DNA of 64,000 nt, from assembly GCA_943737045.1 (NCBI GenBank), contig CALSFV010000005.1, forward strand, positions 496,001 through 560,000, read 5' to 3'. The notes under the pieces are model-generated. The model was not told the DNA's origin. It saw only the letters and a program-made list of their open reading frames with translations, and searched no databases. The stretch is from Parapristionchus giblindavisi. Its lineage: Eukaryota; Nematoda; Chromadorea; Rhabditida; Diplogasteridae. A program made the translations under genes and the position numbers. Shown here piece after piece: positions 11,796 to 23,581 of the stretch. Each line of letters starts with the position of its first letter. Position 1 is the first letter of the stretch.

Positions 11796-13191
11796 CTTCT
11801 TTGTTTGTTTCATTGCACAGGCTGCTAGGACGCAGATAATCGGAGAATTTCCCTTGCCGATTGTGCATTTTCATAGAAATCAGTGCTGAGATTTTACGAT
11901 TTTAAAATCTTTATTTTACGGATTCCAAAAGATTCAATTAGTAAAATATTTGTTTTTAAATTAATGTTCGAAAATTGAACAAAAATGCTTTTTCACAAAA
12001 TTGAAAAATTAAAATCATTGTATTCGATAGTGTTCGGCTCCAGTACATGTTCCAACCGTCGACAGATTTGTCCATGGAGTAGTCCTGCAGTCTTGCTTCT
12101 CAGATATCTAGATATAGCAATATAAAGTATCGATTAGTGATACATGGTCGCCATATAAATATTACATTTAAGACAACATGTGTAGAATCTGATACTTGAC
12201 TGATTAAACTGTATCATTATATAATAGTAACATAATTAATAACAATGAGAAGAACAACATTTGAGTGAAAATCGATTATTTTTTATAATTAATTTATCCT
12301 ACGTGTCTTATCGTGACCTCAGCACGCCCAGACTAATCTGTCGTTTAGCGGCAACCATTCCTTCCCCAATGTTTCTGTGCTTGATAAAGGTCATTAAACT
12401 GTAACTGTAAACTGTCTTATCGTGCAGCGCGGGGATGATTTTTTCTCTTTGATTTTCACATAAATTGATCTTGGCTTCAGCAAAAGTTTTGTACAATTTC
12501 GAAAATAATGAGTGCATATATTGACAAATAACATAGTACAGTGAGAAAATCATTCTAGGATAACACAAAACAGTTCTTCCCATAAAGTATTAATTTCAAA
12601 TGATAATCTTCAGTGCATTTTCATAGGTGCGAGTATCTTAAAATCAAGTGTATTCTAATACATACTATTTTCTTTGAAAGCAAGACAAACGCGAGATCTT
12701 TATCTTTAGAAAGTGTTGAATGGTCGTCGTGGCTTTCAGTGTGAAGATGAGACTTCGGGAGATGATAATGTTGGTAATGCTCTTATTCTTATTCTTACTT
12801 TTATTCTTATAATTTAATTACATAAAATCAAATGAGAGATATAACAGATATGCAATTATAGTATAGGTTGATGGAGATCATCAATTCAAATGAAAATAGA
12901 ATTCTTCTTTTCTAATACAGTTTGGATCATTTTTCAACGGTTGTAGATGAAACTTTTGTAAAGATAATGTGTGAATTATAAAATATTTATTTTATCCACC
13001 AGCCGCAATGCAAAAACGTACATTGAAGCACTCATTTGAAAAAAATCTACTTCGGGCTGATCTGTCAGTGCATTCTGCACCATATTTGCCCTTTTAAATC
13101 TATGTAGTCTGAGTTCATTCGATCTCTTGAAATGTTTTGCATGAAACTATATGTAGACATTGATCTTTGTCGCTTCCTTGAAGCATCATAT

Positions 13192-13274
13192 GGGCGGAGT
13201 CAACCTATTAGTAACTCCGCCCATTTCTCTCACACGTCTATTAACTCCGCCCATTTATATTGACACCTATAAAA
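13192..13274 (+). promoter_or_regulatory. Promoter of the small gene at 13327: three GGGCGGAGT sites plus TATA box
   Basis: GGGCGGAGT at 13192-13200; its complement ACTCCGCCC at 13214-13222 and 13244-13252; TATAAAA at 13268-13274, 59 bases before the ATG. The core GGGCGG is the recognition core of Sp1/KLF-type factors; their use here is inference. Confidence 0.55.
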
Positions 13275-13326
13275 TCCCGATTCCTTAGCACGAAATCATA
13301 GTCATTCGACTTGAATACTGTTCAAA

Positions 13327-13530
13327 ATGGCTTTCGTTGCTGGAGAAGTTGTCTACTCTGAGGAGTTCATGGAATGGTGGTATCACTCTTCAAATCAATC
13401 TATCAATATCTCCATTATTGGAGGAGATAAGAAGGAGTCCAATGAGGACTTCCATCCTCTAGTCGACAATCGTATTGGAGGAGCAGTTCCCGCTCTTCCC
13501 TCTACAATCCTCAATGGAAATACTCAATGA
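13327..13530 (+). CDS. Small MAFVAGEV protein gene, unit A right arm
   Basis: 67 codons, ATG at 13327-13329, TGA at 13528-13530. The WW pair, an SNQS motif, a KKESNED charged block and a PALPST C-terminal segment are visible. There is a TATA box 59 bases upstream and three GGGCGGAGT-type sites before that. The gene sits in an inverted-repeat arm whose partner arm carries the divergent copy at 6793-6993. A short 5' leader (about 30 bases if transcription starts about 30 bases past TATA) is inferred. Function unknown. Confidence 0.6.
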   Translation: MAFVAGEVVYSEEFMEWWYHSSNQSINISIIGGDKKESNEDFHPLVDNRIGGAVPALPSTILNGNTQ

Positions 13531-14927
13531 TGATACTACTGTAATCACTCTCTATTCTCCATTAATATAACTACACTATATTCTACCTCTATAATAATTG
13601 ATACTACCTCCACCCTATACATCATCTACCTCAATACCATCGATGTGAAATGTATCACAGTTGTTGTTGATGTATTATGTACCGATAAATCTATTCTGTT
13701 AACAACTTCGTCTTCTTTGTCACAAATATAAATCACAAAAGGGAATGAATGCAGTGGGATATGTATTGGGTGTGGATGGGATGGGGTTAGATGGGATGAC
13801 CATAGCACATCGTTTATCCAGCACAGGGAGAACGGGCACTGAAATCCTTGCAAACAAAATATTTCTTTTGAATTACTGTGTGGGGCACCAATGTATACTA
13901 TCCGCCTGTGATCTCACTTTTGTTCTCTTTCTCTTACGCTCTACCTTCCTTTTTTAGGAGAAGCTCGCAACTTGTCCTGGCCAGATGAGTTGATATTAAT
14001 ATGACTAGGATCAGTTTTCGTTGCCTATTACGAATCCGAAGAATACACAATTGACGAAATAATGAAATTGATACTGTACGAGAGTAACATCGATTGTGTA
14101 AAGCACATTATTATTATGTCGATCAGAAGTTCATACAATCCAATAACTCTCTTTTAGTATCGTTTAATATCTTCGCAGCATAATGATTTTTCGTTCTTCG
14201 TAGATGTGGTATCTAAAGTAGTACTGCTAATCATTCAGTGAATACTATAGATACTCTAAACCTTTTGTCCGTGAAATATTTGGGTACCGTATTTTCTTTC
14301 ACACTATATTTATATATTATGCAAACGACCCGTTCTAAGGCCGAAAATGATGCTGGTGGCGAGTGATGTTTATCCACAGATTATGGTAGTTCGTGATAAG
14401 TCAAGAACTTGAACCATGAACTATGCTGAAAAATCATTCACATTTGTACAATATTACCCGTGAGTAATGTCTCCATTGTAAGAACCGATATTTTTACTCT
14501 AAGTCCTCCAACCCACAAGGGGCGGTTCCGGTGTCTAGAATCGAGGGCCGAAAAATCGGACCGCGTTTGTTTTGCTTATAGTCTCCTTATCATTTCTTTT
14601 TTTTATATTTGTTCACAGTCATGAAACATTTCAACTTCCTCCTCTCTAATTACCTTGATTCATTTGATCCACTGTGATACAATATTCAATTCATGGTCAT
14701 TTTTGCTTATATAAAACATCATCAAGAACTCGAAAAAGATTACAATTTTGTCATATTTTGTCGCAATTTCTCACAAATGTTTCACTTTTTTTTCATTTAT
14801 ATAAACATAATTGTCATTCGATTCCGTTGTTTCGGCAAATGGTGATAGACAGCATAACTCTTCTTAGTAGTTTAACGTATCTTCAGTAAAATCACCACTG
14901 AGTAATTGTAACTATCATCTTTGCTAA

Positions 14928-15230
14928 ATGGAGAGGCGGATGCTAGGAATATCGTTGAGAGATCGATGGAGGAATGAACGGATAAGAGATGCGACCAAGT
15001 TGAAGGATTGAAATACGGAGGCTTTGCGGAGGAAATGCAATTGGGCACAGAAGATCAAGAGGATGACCATCGACCGCAGGGCTCGCAATACTACAGTATG
15101 GACGCCGCTATCTCGCTCTCGCGTTGCTGGACGACCACCACCGAGATGGAGGGATGATTTGACAAGAACTATCGGATCTACATGGTGGAGTATGAATAGT
15201 CATGACTTTACCCGTTCCATCCCCATCTAA
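14928..15230 (+). pseudogene. RTE-like retrotransposon C-terminal fragment (unit A)
   Basis: The frame reads MERRMLGISLRDRWRN..., a TGA at 15009-15011, then LRRKCNWAQKIKRM and GRPPPRWRDDLTRTIG, ending at 15228-15230. The string (M)ERRMLG-ISLRDR-x-RN-E-IR...GRPPxRWxDD is the familiar C-terminal block of nematode and arthropod RTE-type reverse transcriptases. Catalytic motifs are missing and the stop is in frame, so this is a relic. It begins at the outer edge of the right inverted-repeat arm. Confidence 0.75.
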
Positions 15231-16320
15231 ATCGATGTTGATGAGGTTTTCCTCGAATAACTCGAGAATGGGTTGTAATAGCTATTCGATCATGAAAGAA
15301 CTTTTTATTCAACTTTCCGAGAGCATCATATTCCTTACTTTCGAATAATCGATTGGACCATTTTGAAGGCAGATACGATGGAACAACTGTTGAGGCGAAA
15401 TAAAATGACTAAGTCAAGTGTACTCTATTAAACGGTATTGGGGGGACAGAGATACGGTAAATGAACAACATACCTACTTTGTGCGTCATCTGAAAACTCT
15501 TTTTCTGCAATAATACGCGTGTACTCAAGAGAAAATTTTCGAGAACAGGCTAGCCTTTTAGTAAAAAAAATTGTTTTTCGCGTTTTTCACCCTAAAGACG
15601 AATTAGCAGCGAACGGGTCATGAAACTTTTTTTGGAGAATATTAGAATACGGTTCGAATGACACCTGTCAGCTCGCTGTACGATGAATATGAACCGAGTT
15701 ATGCTCAGTTCCAGGGTAGATCACAAAAAAATCGATAATTTGCAATTTTCGCCAAATGAGGTGGATAGGCCTTCTCATGACCCCCAACCACAACCACTCA
15801 CCAACTTTCATCGAAATCAAAGACAAAAAATTTTCCTAGTGGCAGACCCGGCCGTTTATGCTACACTTTTACAGGAGACCCGTGATAAGGGCAGAAAAGG
15901 GGTAGATTAGATTCTTCAATCAATTCAGGAATCTATATTTCAATACATAGATGGGAAAAACGAAAAAGACATAGCGAAATAAAAGGAAAACCCAACCTTC
16001 TCTATATTTTTTCTACCATCCTTCAATCCTTCAATCCTTCAGATAATCCATCAAAAGACTTATCTAACATATATGCCCCATCCCCGATGCGTTGTTCCGA
16101 GAATCGTCTCCAATACTTTGTCAATTCAAGAATTCCTTCCTTTCCATAACATAATGAACAATATTTATCGATATATTTGATACATTTAAAAATGAGCACA
16201 AAGTGAAAATCTTCTTCATTAGGTATTTAAGTGATTATTATCCAATTGAGACCTGAAATTTTGATTGATAAAAATAAAATTGATTGATTTTTTAAAATCA
16301 ATAATAAAATTAGTCTACCT
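15231..16320. other. Old repeats between the RTE relic and the zinc-finger 3' end, unit A
   Basis: Includes a frame at 15683-15910 that is longer in units B and C (34142-34393 and 51424-51675, starting MTPVSSLYDEYEPSYDQFQG). In unit A one extra A in a poly-A run shifts it. I see no family and treat it as repeat remnant. Confidence 0.4.
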
Positions 16321-19300
16321 TCATAACATTTCCGATTTAATCGATTGATTATCATATTGCCATAAAATAATTTCATCAGGACGGTGACACTGTAATGAAT
16401 TTCTATTGAAACATCAAATATGTAAAACCAGTGCATCAATTTTTAATTCATTGAGGATATTTTAAGTTCTTAAATTCGCTGTTACAATGGACTTTAAATT
16501 CATAACTTATTTTGATTCATTCGTATGCAGCAGAACTGAAGGTTTTAACTAGCAATACACAATATTAGTATATGTAAATCTATTACTAAGAGGGGAATGG
16601 TCTCAAATTCGAATCGATTCAATGCAATTTATCATATCAGGCATTCGTGAACAGATGGGAATGAGTCGGTGATAATCATCGCGAGTTGTATTCTTCCAGT
16701 TTGCGCCAATGGCTCGATACAAATTGTCCCTCCATTGTACTCGTGGGAAAGCCTCTACCTCAGAACACCGAACCAATTCAAAATAGAGGCAAAAATAAAA
16801 TAAACACGAAGGACAGGACCCATTATAGTAGACTACTGTTGTATGTCATCCATAATGTTTTCGCTCGACTCCAATGTTCAGTGTCCATTTCTCGCGCTTT
16901 GAGTGCCCCGAGTTTCAATCCCTTTTGGGCCCAAACACGCAATTTGGTGATATCTCGTCAAATTGTGGTCATAAATTTCCCTGGTCAGTGTTATGGTCAT
17001 TGCTGTTAGTCACGAGAAATTATGACTGGAAATCCGTCGAGTCTACTTGCCACGAATATATCATTTAAGACGGCTTTTGCTGTCCTACTGTATTCCAATA
17101 TTCTACTGTATATGCATGCATTTATGTCAGAAAATTCTATATGTTGCAATTCTGATTTAATTTAAATAATTAATTTTTTATAAAATGTTTGCTTTAAAAC
17201 AGTACCTTTTTGAAATGATTTGTAAGCCAGGTAGTCGAATGAATTGATCTTCCACACTTTTCACATTCATACCATAGATTTTCCTTAAACAAAAATGAAT
17301 AAAATGGACTATCAGCGATAATCGGTGATTATTTCGCTGTTTCGAACACTCTGATAAACACTGTAAGTTTCGAGAAAATTTTAAAAAAAATTTATCGTGA
17401 ATTACGTAGTTCAAGAATAATTTCAAGAAAATCTCACAGAGAACGGTGTTTATTCAGTAGCGAAAAAAGTGCGAAATATGTAAATTTCTCGTCGCCCACG
17501 TATCCACGCAAAAAAGGTTAAAGAAGGGGACCCACGAGTTTTTCGTGACTAAACTGACCAGGCAGAACTGTGATCACATCTCCCTGTATACAAAAACAAT
17601 TTTCTCTAAAATTTTAGGTGCCCAGGAATGTCGTAATCCGAGCATAAAGTTCATTGATCCCCCAGGGAAAGGCGCGAGTTTTTGAATTTGAAGGATGCAT
17701 ATAAAGAAAATTGCAAACGAGAATTGAACCCACGTAGCGCGTTTACTAGCGCTAACCACTAACCACTAAGCTACACGCTCTATGCACCCATTCGCTCATA
17801 TCTAATAGAGAACATAATGCCACTTCTTATTGATAGGAATTTTATAAACCAACCTTTGCTATTGTAGTTCTGTGTTCACTATATAGATGTCTATCGAACG
17901 CAAATCTTCCCTTACTTACTGCTGCCTGTCAAACGAATATTATTTTCAAAAATTTTACAGAAAAGTTGAAAATGTATGAAAAAATCATACAATAAACAAT
18001 TATTTGTACGGAATATAAAGCTTACCTGACATAGGAAGCATTTTGACATATCAACACGTTTCTTTCTTCGTGTATGGTCTACTTCTAATGCACTTCTTCT
18101 CCCGCTTTTTCGCATCTGATATAAATAATTTATATTCTTTAAAATACCAATTACTATTTAAAAAGTTCACCTTGATTCCTTTTTTACAAACTTCAATAAT
18201 AGCTTGCTGCACCTTTTTCCTGTTGTATAAAGTTCGAAATGACGATTTATTACACTAAAATAACGTTGTTACTGTAATAAATATTGGATCAACAATGTGT
18301 TGGTGTGTCTGCGTTGTACTTTCTGACTGTTGTATGAGACTGTCTGAGAGGACTCACATATGAGAGGAAATAGCAAAAAATAAATATTTTTGTTTGATGT
18401 GGAATGTAGTAGCGCACTACCAGGCGACCTCAGCCGAGCATATGAGAAAGTTTGATTTTGTGTCTGAAGGTTACTGTAAGCGAAAATGTTCGGTAGGTCG
18501 AAAAAATTATTTTGGCTCTCAAGAATCCGATCGACACGGGAGTGGTACCGATCGATTCCTTGTGCGAATGCAAGCAACTTTTGCTTCGACCACTTTTTAA
18601 TCGGGTCTTCGAAGAATTGAGTTATTGTGAGAATAAACTTTTGAACGTTAATTAGTATGCGACGGTTCTCTAGAAGTAAAAAATTAAATTTGCTTAAATC
18701 GTTCTACATTTAATAACTAACCTTATATTAAAATATGAAGACAAACAAACCCGTCAACGATAGTACACGAAAGCAAAATACGACAGCGACTCATAAAAAA
18801 CTCATTTCACGATAATCTTTTATGGTGTATTTGTTATACTGTATGCGCATCTTCTTCACGGCTCTATACCCGGCTTCCATGATAAGTGATTTACTTTGTT
18901 TTTGAACTATTTTTTACTTAAAATTAAAGGACACGATGGGGAAAAGATTTTAAAAACAAAACGAATCAAGCAAGAATAAATCTATTAATGGGGTCGGGTA
19001 TAGAACCGTGAATGAGACTGTGTGATACTGCACCATAAGATTATCGTGAAGTGAGTTTTCATTTCGTATTTTTCTATCGTGTTCAAATTCCCCATATTTT
19101 TTGTCTTCATATTTTAATATAAGGTTAGTTATTCTTAAAAAGAGTGGTACAAATCATACATGGGCGGAGTGCATAGAGCTCGATTCCATAGGAGGCATCC
19201 AAACGAAAAATGGTTAATTTTACATTGGGCCTTCACATTTTTTTGAAAATTTTCACCCATACGTCATTTTTTACAGGGGGCATTCCACGCAATTTTGGAA

Positions 19301-22300
19301 AAGTCCAGATTTTACTGGGGCACCCCAATGACGGCGCCCATGTATGGTACAAATCGATTCCTCGTTCGAATACAAGCAACTTTTACTCCAATAATCTAAA
19401 AAAAGATAGGAAATTTGAACACGATCGTAAATTACAACAGAAATTCAGAAAAATTCACTTCACGATAATCTTATGGTGCAGTATCACACAGTCTCATTCA
19501 CGGCTCTATACCCGACCCCATTAACAGATTTATTCTTGCTCGATTCGTTTTGTTTTTAAAATCTTTTCCCCATCGTGTCCTTTAATTTTAAGTAAAAAAT
19601 AGTTCAAAAACAAAGTAAATCACTTATCATGGATGCCGGGTAGAGCCGTGAAGAAGATGCGCATACAGTATAACAAATACACCATAAAAGATTATCGTGA
19701 AATGAGTTTTTTATGAGTCGCTGTCGTATTTTGCTTTCGTGTACTATCGTTGACGGGTTTGTTTGTCTTCATATTTTAATATAAGGTTAGTTATTAAATG
19801 TAGAACGATTTAAGCAAATTTAATTTTTTACTTCTAGAGAACCGTCGCATAGTAATTAACGTTCAAAAGTTTATTCTCACAATAACTCAATTCTTCGAAG
19901 TCCTGATTAAAAAGTGGTCGAAGCAAAAGTGGCTTGTATTCGCACAAGGAATCGATCGGTACCACTCCCGTGTCGATCGGATGCTTGGGAACCAAAATAA
20001 TTTTTTCGACCTAAAGAACATTTTCGCTTACAGTAACCTTCAGACACAAAATCAAACTATCTCATATGCACGGCTGAGGTCGCCTGGTAGTGCGCTATTA
20101 TATTCCACATCAAACAAAAATATTTATTTTTTGCTATTTCCGCACCCCCCGGTCAGAATGTCAATTCCCTCAGACATGCTCTCGTATACATCAAAAATCA
20201 TAATGATACTTTATTTGATTTGATATGATTTAAGCAGGAGTCGACACATCCAAATGATTGTCCGCACTTACAAACATGTCTTCCTTCTAACTGAAATAAG
20301 ATTAATTAATAGTCCAAATTTATAAATTCCATGCTTTTCACCAACTTTTTTAAATGACGTTCCATGAATGTTGGTCAAATGACAGCTTATTGAATTGAGA
20401 TCACAATATTTGCGCTGCAATTTATGACGATTAGGTAATGCGATATTTGAAGCAGAATATATTAACAAACCTTGCAAATTGGACAGTCGAGATTGCTTTC
20501 AATAACTTCATTCTCTTCAATTTCCTGTGAGCAATCAATTATACCAATCTTTTGTAAACAATAATTCCCCGATCGCCGTAAGGTATTTTTGGAAAATTCA
20601 CAGTACCCCTCATTTTCAGACCAGTGTGATTTGCCTTTTTTTCACGCATACAAATTGTATTTCACTTTCTTTAGTCTTTATGAGAACTTTTTATCGCAGA
20701 AACTCATGGTTAACAATAAGAAATTAGAATCGAAAAATATTCATACGCAAAGGAAATAAATGATGCGTTCCGCAATTTTAGTGGTGCAAATAATTTGGTC
20801 GAAGTTAAGCCTAAAATTTGGCTACAAGACAAACCCAATTTTCAAAGCTGGGCCAATATTTTCGTGGTTGACCTTTAATATGTTCCGAAGAGGGCGAATA
20901 ATTTTGTCATATATATTATTCAAGGCACACAAAGTCCTGCGGGTGATCACTGCTAGATTATTTATTTCTTTTCTTTCTTACTTTCTTTCTTTATTTCCAT
21001 CATAACAAGTGAGCAAGAGAACAGATATACAATTAATAGGGGTTTGATGGACGTCCGTCGCGTTCTTAGAGAATCGGTTGAAGGCAGCAGGGAAATGGGG
21101 AGGGGTGGGATAACGAGTTGATAATTATAAATGACGAAGAAGGGTGGGGGGGGGGGGGGCAAGAGAAGATCAATCTCATCAGAATTTAGGAAAAGTTTAA
21201 ATCGATTAGGAGAGGATGTTACAATATATGTGGGAAGACTATTCCTGATAAGAATTGTTCGAGAGCCATAAAGGAGCCAAGTGACCGACCGTAAATGGCC
21301 TCAAGTGGCCATAAAGTAGAGCCAGTAATTTGGGACTTAAATAACAGCCACACTTCGAACCAAATTAATGGTATAACTTTTCAAGTGGGGCTTGTCTTGT
21401 ACTCAAATTTTAGCCTCACTAAAATGTTCGACCAAATTATCGGCCTAAGTACCGCCATGCAATTGCGGCGCGCAAATGCGTGCCGCAGCGGGACGTAAAT
21501 ATGTAGAAAATTCTGTAGTGTATAATCAATAACTCCTCCCTCTCTCCCTATGCTTTCGTTTCCGTATGACATTTTCCGCTTGTAACGAGAACATCAAAAA
21601 TTAAAATTTGGATATTTTTGAGGGCATTCGATTGTCAATTTTAATTACTCCCAATGAACAGCAGTGTAGTAATGAAGAAAAGAATAATGAAAACGTACTA
21701 GGGGTTCGATGACTTGTATATCATCTTCATCAGATTCTTCCATGCTATCATTGATTTCATTCTCGATCGAATCATCTAACGATAATCTGTTGTGTTCAAC
21801 TGTTTCATGATCCGAAATGGTATCGACAGAAATTTCCTGAATGTGAGAAGTCAAAGAAAGCCAATGTCGTATGCTTACCATTGAATTGTTTTGATCGCTA
21901 ATGAATTGATTGGAGACATTCTCTGATTCACATTTCTTTCTCTTACGATTAGAATGAGAAGAGTTGTTGGAATAACTTTCAGTAGAATGAAATATGTTCT
22001 CACATTTAATACTCGTTTGAGTTGATTCAATTGCTCCCGAATATCCATCAATATACGGAATAGGAGGAGGAACGGATTTGGATTGATTCGGTGATGCATT
22101 GGCTTCAGGGACTACAACAGACAGGGCGGATACGGTACTTGCAGGGGATACTGAAGGTTGAGCAGGTACGATACCAAACGTTGTTACAGTATTCAGATCA
22201 GGTGTGGCACTCAATGGTACTTCCGTTTTTACTGAACCAGCAGAGTTCGAGGGCAATGATGAAATAGGATTCATCGAATGAGATATGGTAGACAGGTCAG

Positions 22301-23581
22301 GAATGGTTGAATAAACTTCTATGAAACATTGAGAGAGACCATAGAACAAGTCATGAAATTCATCGAATCTGAATAAAAACTAATTATTGATTTTCTCAAA
22401 ACCTTCAGTTTAACCAGTCTTCGAAATGGTGCAATCTTTGTAATTTTTTCGCTCAAAATGCATAAAAAGTATACATACCTGTCTACATCTCGAATGTATG
22501 ATTTTGCTTGTTCATATTCTAGTTCACGAAGCGCGAAATGAAGTGCCTATTAAAAGGAATATACCTTATACTAGCAATATCCTCATTTTCTTTTTTTTTT
22601 GCCCAGTTATAATGAGAGTTAACGCTCGGTTATGATATTTGCTCGTACAATTGAATTTAATGAGAAAATCAAAATGAAAGATTCAAAGAGATGAAGAAAC
22701 GGATTAATTCATAACATAAACATACATCTTTGTTTGTCTTTTGATCCTTAATTACTCTTAATAGATCAATCATACGGTAGATCATTGGAATCAATTCATT
22801 TGAACTTGAGATAGCCAGATGATGAGCCTTAAAGGAAACTTGTAGTTATACCTTTTTCCAATTTATTTTATTCAGCTAAAAGTTCAACGATGTGATCTAT
22901 AGTTCTGCAAGGCCAGTTACATCGCGACAATCTAGTGGGTCTTCGTCTTTAAACTAGTGATTTTACGTACAATTACAGTTTAAAAAAGGCAGCGAAATAT
23001 TATAACGACCAGTGAAATAGTAATTTAGCCGACCGAAACAATAAATGTATGGCATATCGTACATGTAAAAATAGTTGTATCATGAACGGTGTGAATGTAT
23101 CTGAACGGATCAGGCCGATCAAACGGGATTGTGAGCGAGAAGGCCATTTTCGTTATTTTTCTTTCTTTTCATTGTTTTTCTTTCCTTCGAATCTACTGTA
23201 TCGAAATAAATCACGCCGAAATATTGCCATTTAGCAAAAATCACTGCTTTACAAATGAATAAATTGTTCCGATTATACGCTGAATAAATGGGTCAATTTT
23301 GGTTCATTGGAGCAATTTATACCTCGCGAAAATGATGATTTTTGTTATATGGCAATATTTTGGCCTAATGTATTTCAATATAATAGATTCGATGAAAAGA
23401 AAAACAATTAAAAGAAAGAAAAATAACGAAAATGGCCGGCTCGCTCACAATCCCGTTTGATCGGCCTGATCCGTTCAGATCCATTCACACCGTTCATGAT
23501 ACAACTATTTTTAGATGTACGATACCTTTTGATACCATTCTTCCATTGGCTTTATCGATATATTAATACGAGAGCTCATTT
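16321..23581 (-). CDS. Zinc-finger protein gene, copy B (11 exons, open)
   Basis: Exons on the minus strand: 23526-23581, 22726-22827, 22479-22546, 21699-22368, 20471-20524, 20346-20414, 20210-20290, 18171-18254, 18026-18115, 17206-17283, 16321-16389 (stop TGA at 16321-16323). The chain stays in frame for about 472 residues. The first ~75 residues look helical. E4 (about 76-298) is Ser/Pro-rich with NRKRKK and an acidic SMEESDEDD end. Finger 1 is C312-x2-C315-x12-H328-x4-H333, split by an intron. Finger 2 is C346-x1-C348-x12-H361-x5-C367. Finger 3 is CFLC (420-423) followed by CEKC (431-434), H439, H447 and C451, resembling C2HC or PHD. A basic RRKKR stretch precedes finger 3. A nuclear nucleic-acid or chromatin role is inferred only from these. 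The E6 donor (GTTGGT) is weak. Intron 7 holds a whole foldback transposon and intron 1 a 466-bp MITE. The ATG lies two bases after a TTTTCAG acceptor, as in trans-spliced nematode genes. Confidence 0.6.
17711..17780 (-). pseudogene. tRNA-like sequence (unit A)
   Basis: The minus strand has a box A-like TAGCTTAGTGG and a box B-like GGGTTCAATTC, but the T arm (CA for CG) and anticodon stem have mutated and the acceptor ends do not pair. It is a decayed tRNA or tRNA-derived SINE head in intron 9 of zinc-finger copy B. Confidence 0.45.
18336..20183. mobile_element. Complete foldback transposon with ~0.8-kb inverted repeats
   Basis: A 1848-bp insertion between units A and B, in intron 7 of zinc-finger copy B. 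The empty site at the B/C and C/D junctions reads TTGTATACATC. Here GTAT is duplicated at 18332-18335 and 20184-20187. Left end GAGACTGTCTGAG, right end (complement) GAGAGCATGTCTGAG. The arms (about 18336-19100 and 19385-20183) are imperfect inverted copies, and the inversion continues to the centre (ATACATGGGCG near 19158 against CGCCCATGTAT near 19340). A second palindrome is nested in the left arm: 18712-18742 pairs with 19103-19133. I see no transposase, so it must be mobilised in trans. The centre carries one GGGCGGAGT (19162-19170), the same motif that clusters upstream of the small arm genes. Confidence 0.75.
23057..23522. mobile_element. 466-bp TA-flanked MITE with long inverted repeats (unit B only)
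   Basis: Absent from A, C and D, where the site reads GGCATACCTTTTG. Here TA is duplicated (23055-23056, 23523-23524). Both ends read TCGTACAT inward, and the inverted repeats extend well over 100 bases with few mismatches, including TTGTATCATGAACGGTGTG in each. The TA target and lack of coding capacity suggest a non-autonomous Tc1/mariner-type element. It sits four bases inside intron 1 of zinc-finger copy B, leaving a GTAT donor in place. Confidence 0.85.

Larger units (their letters stand above)
12530..14926. repeat. Inverted-repeat arm, unit A right
   Basis: Opposite-strand copy of the left arm, with extra sequence near 12900-13010 that the A left arm has lost. B and D left arms keep the counterpart (GCATTGCGG...TTGATGGATAAAATAG), so the loss is specific to the A and C left arms. 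It ends where the RTE relic starts. Confidence 0.75.

Noticed and set aside
13745..13957. Frame starting MNAVGYVLGVDGMGLDG downstream of the small gene
   Set aside because: It has an ATG, but its end differs among copies (83-85 codons in most, shortened with a changed tail in unit A right) and the glycine-rich start comes from a low-complexity GGATGG run. No promoter or family seen.
15024..15230. 68-codon frame as a free-standing gene
   Set aside because: It starts at a TTG after an in-frame stop and is clearly the C-terminal relic of an RTE-type reverse transcriptase.
17912..18115. 67-codon minus frame as a single-exon gene
   Set aside because: Only its first 30 codons are coding. It is exon 9 of zinc-finger copy B followed by intron sequence.
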